Source: Lampris incognitus
Taxonomy: Eukaryota > Chordata > Actinopteri > Lampriformes > Lampridae
Assembly (NCBI RefSeq): GCF_029633865.1
Contig: NC_079223.1
Coordinates: forward strand, 7,602,686-7,666,685
Direction: 5' to 3'
Length of the DNA stretch: 64,000 nucleotides
Below the pieces are notes generated by a model that did not search any database, was not told the DNA's origin, and saw only the letters and a program-made list of their open reading frames with translations. A program made the translations under genes and the position numbers. Of this stretch, positions 54,987-64,000 are shown one piece after another (the first letter of the stretch is position 1; each line of letters starts with the position of its first letter).

Positions 54987-56457
54987 AACTGAACAGTGTA
55001 CAACTTGGCTGTTCACAAGACTGAGGTCAACAACTTCCTTCACAGTACCACACAGCCCTAACACTCAGCTAAAGAGCATTATACGTATAGTGCAGAACTA
55101 CACTGTGTACTGTCCACTTCACAACTGGTCTTTTGAGGTCCTGGAATTCTCGTACAACAGTATGTCCGTCCATGCCTTCTGTAAGTTGCCAGTGTCTCAA
55201 CAATGTCCCCAAAACAGACTTGTGTCCACTCATGTTACTTGGCAATTGAAGTGAAAGGTTACGACCAGTTTCTCAATGACACAGCTCCTGGCATCGAGGC
55301 CTTGTGACGGGGCCTCGGGAGATCCAGAACCACACAGCACAACACACTTGCACTCAGCGATGTAATGTGATATCACTGCTGAAATCATTTTCATTAGTGA
55401 TTAATTGATCCCAATGCTGCCCTGGAACATTTGCTCTTACAGCCGCCCATTAGCCTTACTTCAAGCCGTTTGGTTCTCGAAACGGGTAAACGTCTTTAAC
55501 TACTACAAAAGGTTCAATGATCAGCAAATTAAGTTCCCAAAAATACATAGTGGACTTGACAAAATCCAGCCTCAGGAGGGGTTACCGGTTCGTTGTTGGT
55601 TTTACGATATGACACAATACAATGTTGTTGTTTTGTTTTTTTTTTGATAAAAATCAAATGGCCTATTAGGTACAAGGGCTTGCATTTTTTTCTCCTAATT
55701 GTGAACTTCTTTTTTTAAATCGAGTTAACGTTACAAGAGGCAGGCGGTGCTCTCACATGATGGTCAATGACACCAAGAACACAAAGAGATCCCTCCCTCG
55801 GCCCGGCAAAAAACAAGCTTTAATCTATGCCCTCGGTGTCACCATGACAACCATGCCGTCCCTTCAATTAAGGGCAGAAATCCACCAAACGGAGAGTAGA
55901 TGGGGGGAAAAATGAGTAATCCATCCGGGCTGGCTCTGCCACCAAAGACCACTGAGCAGCCACCCCGTAGCGAAACACTCCTGCTGCACCGTGTGTGCAT
56001 GCAGCAGATGCCCCGGTCTGGGGTGGTCGAGGATGCTGTGGCTCAGGGCTGGATGGAGAGAGACAGACAGACAGACAGAGAGTGAGCGATTTGAATATAA
56101 AGGCATATCTTTTCCCATTGATGCTCCGAGACAGGAATTGGGTCACACACACACATGAGGGAAGCTTCTCAGAACCAGCCAGTGGGGGAGGGAGGCAATA
56201 AAAAGGAGATATGAGCACATAAAAAAAAAGTGCCCACTCCATTCACAACGACAGGATAAAAACAGGTAGTGTAGGCAAATCACATATTGGTTTTGGGGGG
56301 GGGGGGGGGTCACTTCCGTCACCTAGGGCCGCCACGTTCCGTCTTCAGGCGTTCAGAGTACACCGACGACCACACGCGTGTTTGCGTGTGCGCTACATGT
56401 AGAGGCCCTGGTGTGTTCTGCCCTGCGCTTAGTGCATTAATCTTTTGTCGTGTCACC
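54987..56457. other. FOXN2 upstream sequence; small CAGA repeat only
   Basis: A short (CAGA)n run near 56069-56090 and a G run at 56295-56310. No gene recognised. Confidence 0.4.
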
Positions 56458-56906
56458 TTTTTTTTTAATTCCCCCCCTTTTTCTCCCCCAATTGTACTTG
56501 GCCAATTACCCCACTCTTCCGAGCCGTCTTGGTCGCTGCTCCACCCCCCTCTGCCGGTCCGGGGAGGGCTGCAGACTACCACATGCCTCCTCCCATACAT
56601 GTGGAGCCACCAGCCGCTTCTTTTCACCTGACAGTGAGGAGTTTCACCAGGGGGACGTAGCATATGGGAGGATCACACTATTCCCCCCCAGTCCCCCCCC
56701 CCCACCCCCACACACAGGCGCCCCAACCGACCAGAGGAGGCGCTAGTGCAGCAACCAGGACAAATTCCCACATCCGGCTTCCCACCCGCAGACACGGCCA
56801 ACTGCGTCTGTAGGGACGCCCGACCAAGCCGGAGGCAACGTGGGGATTCGAACCGCCGATCCCCGTGTTGGTAGGCAACGAAATAGACTGCTACACTACC
56901 CGGATG
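56458..56906 (-). mobile_element. tRNA-derived SINE, copy 4
   Basis: Same length and order as copies at 15298, 18098 and 29458; on the minus strand the B box is cggttcgaatcc. Confidence 0.85.
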
Positions 56907-57012
56907 CTGTCGTATCACTTTTTTTTTTATTATTATTGTGTGTAAATAGGCACCAACTGCCCAAGTCAAATTCCTCCTGCATCTGTTGCACATGGCAAAT
57001 TAAAATGATCCA

Positions 57013-57178
57013 AACACACACACACACACACACACACAACACCAGGAAAGCCTGCAGGTGAACTCAAGTCCAAAGAGCCGGAGACACCAGGGGCTATGAA
57101 AGTGTTAAGTGGAAGAGTGACCACAGGCAACGGCTTAAATATTTCTCGTTTTACAGAGAAACACAGAGCGAGAGACAA

Positions 57179-57237
<59 letters not shown>
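57013..57237. repeat. (CA)n and (CAGA)n microsatellites
   Basis: CA repeat at 57013-57038 and about 15 CAGA units at 57179-57237. Confidence 0.93.
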
Positions 57238-59400
57238 GGTTGAATGGGGAACTAAGCTGTATAAGTCATCTTCAGCCGAGGATGAATCACGGCTCCCTGC
57301 AAAGCAGAGCGCTCACACGCGTCAGGCGGCTAAAAGACGTGCCCGGTTGCGTTAGAGCGAAGCTCCGCTCGGCTCCAATCACAAAAAGATTCCCCTTCAC
57401 AGGACAAGTTCCCACTCCAGACGGACGTAGAACCAGCCGGGGACAAGGCAGGTCCACACTCGGACCCCCCAGCCCACCCCCGCTGTGCAAAAAATGAAAT
57501 AGATACTAAAATAAAGGTCCGGTAGAGACCAGTTTAGACAAGGTGTCAGTCAGTGCCGTGTGTGTACAGGTCAAATATCAACAGCTGTTGAGACTGTACA
57601 CACGGTCTCGGGCGTGCGTCCACAAAGCACACAAATGTGCGAGCAGGAAGCGATGGCTTCTGCTACGGACTAACGGTTAAGTCCACAGCCATCACCGCCT
57701 GTGCGTGCATATCCACGGTGAGCATTTAGGTCACTGGATTATAAACCCGCTACATCAGCCGGCATAGGTGTAGGGGGGGGGGGGGGAATTAAAGTAAGAC
57801 CTTAATCGCAGCAGGGCACGGTACGATTAAATATGCGAGACTAATATCCAGCAGCGAATACGTGAGGCGGGGATCTCCTGTTTCTCCTTTGTACGAAACC
57901 GCGAGGGATGGAGTTTGCTAGGCACCGGCCAAACAAACAAACAAACAAACAAACAAATAATCAAGACTGCTGGTTAACCTGAGAGCACCACAGAGGTCAG
58001 CTTCACTCCATGAGCGCCACCCCCGAGTCTGACCTCCCCACTGGGCCCCGGGGCGCAGGGCAGCGCTTATCCGCCCTCTGGGAGGCTCCTCAGGAAGACT
58101 ACTGTGTCTGGACATGAGACGACGAAGGAAGAAAAAGAGAGAAGCCCTCCCCGCCAAGCACCCATGTAAACACAAAGTGTTTCGCCGCGATTACGGCCGG
58201 TCAGTTAACGCTACTATTTTTCCGATGATCCCCCCCATTATCGGCGCTCTTATCGGCGGGCATCAAAGGAGCGAGGCGGCCCGGGATGCGGTGGATAATG
58301 GGGCACTAGTGTGTAAAGAGAGGCGGGGGAGAGGGAGCTAATGAGCCGGACTGGCCCGTTGACTGCAACTCATCCTTGAAAATACACCAGAGCTGCACTG
58401 CTGCTGACCCAATGGCTCATCTGCAAGTTAAAACAGCTCGGCGCACCGCCGGCCCAATCATATTCATGTGCAAACAGGCAGACGCTAACAGCAGGTGCCA
58501 AGGCACATTTTTCTCCCCCCCCCGTTCAAACTGCTCTTTTATCCCGTTAAGCACTTAGCCCATTCAGAAATACACAAAGACATATGGAAACGCCCTTTAG
58601 CGGAGAAACCGAGCCTTGATATGCCAAATATGTTCAAGGGAATGTGAAGGAGGTGCGAGATAATGGCGGACACAAAAATGACAATGCCCGGTTGAGACAT
58701 TTTTTTTTTGTTGTGTTGTCGTTTGTTTTTTTTTTCTTAGAGAGACAACGGTGTAAGAGGCGACATACCGGGAGACAATCTCATGATCTGTTCTCAGTTG
58801 CCAAGGCAGCCAGTGCTGTTAGGGCTGCTATTGTGCACACGTCTGTGCACGAGGAGAGCCTAATGTGAGGAGATCAATACAGGAGGAAAAAGTGCTGAGG
58901 CCAGCAGTCTACCCCCCCCCCCTTCTCTGCAAACCTGTTTGACAAAGAGAGCAGAGGGGGGGGAGGCCGCGGCCGACCTGGACGCCACGCCGCTGCTCGC
59001 ACCGATCGCCAATACGACGCTGCCGGCAGATCACCTGGACCCTCGACACCGGAGGGAGTTTAATTTGAGGGTCCATTTCCAGGCAGGAACACGGCAACTT
59101 TCCGTTTTCTTGACCACGGTGGCGGCGGCGTGGTGAAACCCGACACACGGAACCTCGTCTCGAGATTGCGAAACGGCCACACTAAGCTGGTCTGAATGAC
59201 ACAGGTGTACTCGCGCCACACCCTGCTCATGAGAACTAAAGCGGTTGACACAAACCAGTTACACCTCTGTAACTGACACACAAAGGTGTGTCGCAACAAA
59301 ACACGGCAAGGGCTGTTATTTGAAACCCTAAACTGATATTTAAGCTATCGACATGCTGCTTAGTTAAAGCTGCCTTCTTGCTTTGAGTGTGTAAATAAGA
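57238..59400. other. FOXN2 upstream sequence; no gene recognised
   Basis: Contains an (AAAC)n run at 57927-57959 and a CpG-containing patch at 58960-59160. Frames are short and unlike known proteins. Confidence 0.35.
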
Positions 59401-59406
59401 GAGGAC

Positions 59407-59732
59407 ATGACAGGGGGGGAGGGGGAGAGAGTGAGCAAGAGAGAGAGGGGGGGAGAGAGGGAGGGAGGAGAGAGCAAGAGACAGAGGGAGGAGAGAGAGA
59501 GAGGAAGGAGAGAGAGAGCAAGCGAGAGAGAGACAGAGGGAGACGAGAGAGACAGCGAGAGAGAGCAGAAGAGAGAGAGAGAGCAAGAGAGAGAGGGAGA
59601 GAGACAGAGACAGTGAGAGAGAGAGAGCAAGAGAGAGAGGGAGAGCGACAGAGACCAGAGAGAGAGAGAGCAAGAGAGAGAGAGAGAGCAAGAGAGAGAG
59701 AGAGAGAGTAAGAGAGAGAGGGAGAGCGACAG

Positions 59733-59772
<40 letters not shown>

Positions 59773-59866
59773 CAGAGACCAGAGAGAGAGAGCAAGAGAG
59801 AGAGAGAGCAAGAGAGAGAGAGAGAGCAAGAGAGAGAGAGAGCAAGAGAGAGAGGGAGAGCGACAG

Positions 59867-59915
<49 letters not shown>
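59407..59915. repeat. Purine-rich (GA)n tract, about 500 bp
   Basis: Almost pure A/G on the plus strand, with GAGAGA runs broken by gacagagacc and gagcaag units that repeat in the second half. Frames on the opposite strand (SLSLSLS-type, up to 197 codons) are artefacts of the repeat. Confidence 0.95.
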
Positions 59916-59916
<1 letters not shown>

Positions 59917-60339
59917 ATGTGTACATGTTAAAGCAAATCAGCTGAGTGATCCATACCCAGTCAGTGTTTCACAGGGTCGCGTGACGTCACAGTAAGAAGC
60001 AACCTGTAAGTTACAGTGAGTTATTCGCGTCGGTGTTCAGATACATTGTAACGGCACACTTTTCTGTACAGAACGACTCAACAAATAAACAAACAAACAA
60101 ACAACTAAATAAACAAACTGAGCTCTACTCTGTGGCCGAGGTGAGAGCGAAGGCATTACAGCTGACCCCCACAATCTCCTCACACAAAGGAGCGGTTGTT
60201 TCTGTTCTCGTAATGTTTCGGAAAGTGCTCAGTATTCACCCCACATTATTAAGCGGCGAGGCCGAGAGGGAAGGAAACACCTCCTGCCTGCTGAGGAAGT
60301 TGGTTTTCAGAAAAACACAATCAGACTTCACACAGACAC

Positions 60340-60650
60340 GTCAGCCTCCCGTACTTACACTGGCCCGGTCGACTCAGCCGGCGGCGGGCCCCGCAACGGC
60401 GCTCGCCACGTCTCTCATCGGCTCGGCAGTCGTCGAAATCGCCGGGTCGAAAATCGGGAGGATTGTTTTTGCGGGATTTTACTGCTGCCGAAAGACTATA
60501 ATCGTCATACGTCTGGGGACTGGATGCAGAAGAAAGAACGGCAGTAAGCCGGATAACTCGATATCGTACACGGAGTATTTTTTTTGACGGGTCCTTCAGC
60601 ATCGCGCGGGCCCGTGTCTCGTCTGCAGAGCGACGGCGTGCAGAGATGGC
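60340..60650 (-). promoter_or_regulatory. CpG-containing block, weak candidate for FOXN2 promoter
   Basis: ggcccggtcgactcagccgg, ggcgggccccgcaacggcgc and further CpGs stand out from the AT-rich surroundings, and FOXN2 needs an upstream non-coding exon. No start-site motif or donor was confirmed. Confidence 0.2.
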
Positions 60651-63003
60651 ACAGGCTCCTCCAGCTATTGAAAGAGGAAGTTCAGATCCTTGCAATGCCC
60701 GTCAGGACTCCAGTGTCATAAAAGGGTAGTGTAATAACGGGTCTTGGAAACAGACCTTATCTAAAAGGCAAGCTATTAATCGGCATTGCGGTGCGCAGTT
60801 TTCACTGCGAGTCAAAATAAATAAATAAATAAATAAATAAAACAGCGTGGCGAAAGGCTGGCGCAATACTACGCGTTGGGGAAAAGGCCTCGTCTACCAG
60901 GCGAGCCATCAGTGTTGCACCATGGCGCTCCATACTCAAAGTCAAACGAGACAATATGGAAAAAAACAACCCTTTTGAAACTAACCCCACACAATGAAAA
61001 AGTCCACTAAGCTGCCTCACGGGGCACAACAGGAAAACAACACAATGGGCGACAATAATGACGTTTTTTAAGACATAAACCTCACTTGTGAAATGTATCT
61101 TCGGGTTAGTTAAGGAGATGGATCTTTTACTTCAACCCCCCCCCCCACACACACACACACACACATGCACACGCACACACCGTCGAATGGAAGACCTTCC
61201 AAAGTACAAGCCAACTATGAGCCAACACTGAAACCTTATCTCTTGGGAGTCATGTGGTCGGAGTTCAGTGTGCAAACACTCAGCAACATTCAAGAGGGTA
61301 ATGTGGAAAGAGTGGCACATACGTTCAACTCCAGCACTATTCTGCGCAGGCATGCTACACACAACAAGCCGAGGTCACCGTCTATGCGGTGCCGATTGCA
61401 TTTGCCTGATGCACGTTTAATTGCGGCGGGCGTTTGAACGTGCCACCGACGGGTCCAAGTAATCAACGGTTTTCAGTTCCTTTGCAGTTTTAATTTCCTG
61501 AGTTTGACAGAAATCTCCTGACAGGCTCGTCAAGAAAACAATGGCGAGAGGCAATATTAACATAAATTAGCACCGTGATGGGTTCGGCGAGGCCTTAGCG
61601 AAGTTGCCGTCGTCGATCCCTGCATCCCCCTCTCCACACACACACACACTTTTACACAAAATCCGCAGTAAAGTCGGGGAAACTTTGAAAGCACTTGCAA
61701 GCGCCACGGACCAGAGATTTTATCTTAAAATACAACAAGAAGATTTTCTACCCCAGTTCCACCCTACTATGCAGCTTGCCCCGTGGCTTCTGCTCCAAAC
61801 GAGCACAGAAACCTCATGCAACGCAACAAGTTGCCTCTGCATTTCTCTGCCATGCGCCCGTACGTCAACATAATGGTTTGATGGCATTACTGGAAGATCA
61901 AAAATAGCCCCGGTCGGAACACGCTCTAGTAAACTGGGCTCCACATTTGCTCACGGGTGGAGTCGTCGCTAAAGTGCAGCCAAGGTTAAAAGAGCCCGAC
62001 TGCATGCTCAGACGACAGCAGTGTCGTGGTGGGCAGGTAACTTACTTTTGCAAGTTAAAAAAATTTACGCTAACTTTTTTTTTTTTAATCTTGAACTTAG
62101 AATTCCAATTTTGCCTGGTGTAAAGCCGGAAATCTTACCTAAGGTGAGTCCAGATAAAAGCCCGTGTGCACTCTTCAAATGAGGTCATTTTTTTTTAACC
62201 ATGCAATTCTCTATTGTTTAAATTCTGCACTTCTTGGAGCTACGACGTTGGAGTTTGGCTAAACTGATAGGAGACTTCTCCATACGAGGCTTCTCCGTGC
62301 GTTTCCCTCCACTCGCCAAAAGCTCCTGATCGCTTGCACACAAGCTGGTTTATGGCCTGCGCTGCTGCTGTCGCACAACCATCTCAATTAAATAAACCCT
62401 GTTAATTCAGCCAGGAGTGGCCAGAACAAAGGCCTATTGTGAAACAGGACACAACATCTCTCGCTCTCTCTCGCGCGCTCCCCCCCCCCCCCTCCAGTGA
62501 GAGGAACTCTGATGGGGGCCACGTCTCAGAAATCAAGGACGGCAGTGGGACCGTCTAGAGGGAGGTGGTTCCCCATAGATTCAACGCGTAACCACTGTGA
62601 CCAATACGGAGAACACCCACTGCCCAAGCATGACTTGTGTGTAGTTCTATGCAGAGAGAGGCAGGGTTAGGTGGAGAAAACACACCAACAGGGGTGTGTA
62701 CTCAAACGGTCCCCATCGACATCGAGACTGTGTATTCTCTGGTGGCTGCTGAGATGGTACCCTGCCTCTACTTTTTTGCGAAGTAACGACGCCGGTTACA
62801 TTAGGGCATCGTCACACAGGTAAATTGTGAGACTTTGTGATGCTAAGTAGCACAAAGAGGGACAAGTAGGATTGCTATAGTACATATATACAAGTAGTAC
62901 ACATAGTAGGATAGCTGTATTCTTCTCTATCAGGATATGGCCAATGACTTCAAAGCATAAAAAAATTTTATCTTGATGCATAATCAATAACCCAGGTAAG
63001 GAA
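60651..63003. other. Right flank; no gene recognised
   Basis: Holds (AAAT)n at 60818-60842 and (CA)n at 61143-61164. Otherwise unique-looking non-coding sequence. Confidence 0.35.
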
Positions 63004-63776
63004 ATCACAGGAAGTTGAATCAGTTCATCTGGACACGACGTTTACTGAGTGAAACGTTTCATCATCATCACCCAAGTGACCTCTTCAGTCTCACCTGACT
63101 GCAGGTATCCCCACCCTTATAAACAATACAGTGGCCCAACGACCAAAAACAACGATCTGCTTCATATGCAAATCGCCGTGACCATTAACCAGAGTTACAA
63201 TGACAATGTGTACTATTCACAGAGGGTTGGGGAATGGTTGCAATCACAACAAGATGGAAGGGCCCGGACACACCAAACCGACTAGCAGCGACGAAGGCCG
63301 ACTGTTGCGTCGCCGCACATCGCCTGCCGTCCGGGCCAAAAAGTAGCACTTGAACACACCGCAAAGACGGTCCTGATTCGCTAGCTTAACACCGATTAGC
63401 CAAGTTGAACAGCCAATCAGAGTGATCTCTCTCACCGATGGGCTCTGCCGATTCAACATGCTGAATCGGCCGAAAAGCTGCCGACAGGGGTCCAACTGGT
63501 GCCGATGGTGCGGGACACACCGCAAAAACTAGGGTCACAGACGCTCACCGACGGCCCGACATTGGCTGATGGCCGACCGTCAGCCTGGTGTGTCGGGGCC
63601 CTAAGATGTACTTTCACCCCACCCCCCCGGGTTCAGGGATGGTCATTACCTCTCCCTTTATGAAGGTGGGGACCTTTATAAAGGATCAGTCTCAACTGAA
63701 GAGGTCACTTAGAGGAGTGATGAAACATTTCTCTCTCTTTGTTTTGACTAGATGAACCGATTTAACTTTCTGTGAT
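63004..63776. mobile_element. Foldback element with long inverted arms
   Basis: The left arm starts atcacaggaagttgaatcag and the right arm, inverted, atcacagaaagttaaatcgg. Arms of about 110-170 bp share gaaacgtttcatc, agtgacctcttcag and ggtatccccacccttataa blocks. A smaller hAT-like MITE is nested in it. Confidence 0.75.
63259..63602. mobile_element. 344-bp hAT-like MITE nested in the foldback element
   Basis: Ends agggcccggacacacc and, inverted, agggccccgacacacc, flanked by aagatgga (63251-63258) and aagatgta (63603-63610), seven of eight identical. No ORF of its own. Confidence 0.85.
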
Positions 63777-64000
63777 CATAAAAAAATAGCAATAATACCA
63801 GTATAAGAATAAAAAATATATCCCTGATTCAATATCCCTGACTGAAGTGAGTGCACAGAGATAACATTTGTTTATGGGTTGGGATCCCAAAGAAGGCCAT
63901 GGGTGGTGACAAAACTGCCCAGAGAAACAGATTTGCAACCCAAATTCAAAGCTAGCATCTATATTTGATTAATGCTCCCTGAATGTGGTGTAACCAAGAC

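Noticed and set aside
59236-59926. Three Ser/Leu-rich minus-strand frames up to 197 codons
   Set aside because: Antisense reading of the (GA)n tract; all three frames are open, as expected of a dinucleotide repeat.
60033-60587. 184-codon plus-strand frame over the CpG-containing block
   Set aside because: No similarity to a known protein, it begins in an (AAAC)n run and has no splice or codon-use support.

Overview
The window is nuclear DNA of a ray-finned (teleost) fish. The evidence is intron-split vertebrate genes with GT-AG splice sites, fish-type transposable elements (Tc1/mariner, hAT-like non-autonomous elements, L2- and L1-type LINEs, tRNA-derived SINEs), long CA/GT and AAAC microsatellites and large minisatellites. 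The species is not determinable from the sequence alone.

Three protein-coding genes, all on the minus strand, can be reconstructed exon by exon. In transcription order they are FOXN2 (forkhead factor, five coding exons, 52789 down to 45802), PPP1R21 (early-endosomal coiled-coil protein, 21 coding exons, 36133 down to 17809) and STON1 (stonin-1, endocytic adaptor, three coding exons, 8284 down to 5699). All three open reading frames close, with compatible splice phases, to 411, 772 and 713 residues. The order and orientation match the FOXN2-PPP1R21-STON1 block of human 2p16.3. GTF2A1L, which follows STON1 in mammals, was not seen in the 5.7 kb left of STON1. The genes share no pathway as far as is known; the neighbourhood is conserved synteny rather than an operon-like unit. 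PPP1R21 and STON1 both act in endocytic traffic.

Layout: 1-3002 is a 19-bp minisatellite. 3003-5698 is STON1 3' flank with one dispersed repeat. 5699-8361 is STON1. 8362-14500 is its 5' flank, with a LINE tail, a pair of homologous segments, an AT palindrome cluster, a 29-bp minisatellite and a CpG-rich block. 14866-15740 holds tRNA-like elements and a SINE. 16200-36133 is PPP1R21, whose introns carry SINEs, an intact DD36E Tc1/mariner element, a dead LINE and two hAT-like elements. 36134-38700 is CpG-rich promoter territory. 38841-41090 is a dispersed repeat with a 53-bp minisatellite inside it in inverted orientation. 41700-42633 is a nested foldback element. 45802-52803 is FOXN2, with an L1 fragment and a retroposon in its introns. 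52804-64000 is FOXN2 5' flank with a SINE, a hAT-like element, a 500-bp purine tract and a second nested foldback element.

No defence system, virus or wholly new gene family was recognised. The most unusual material is structural: the inverted 53-bp array with flipping 14-bp segments, nested foldback elements with near-perfect target duplications, an intact DD36E transposase, and a minimal PPP1R21 intron inflated by one MITE.
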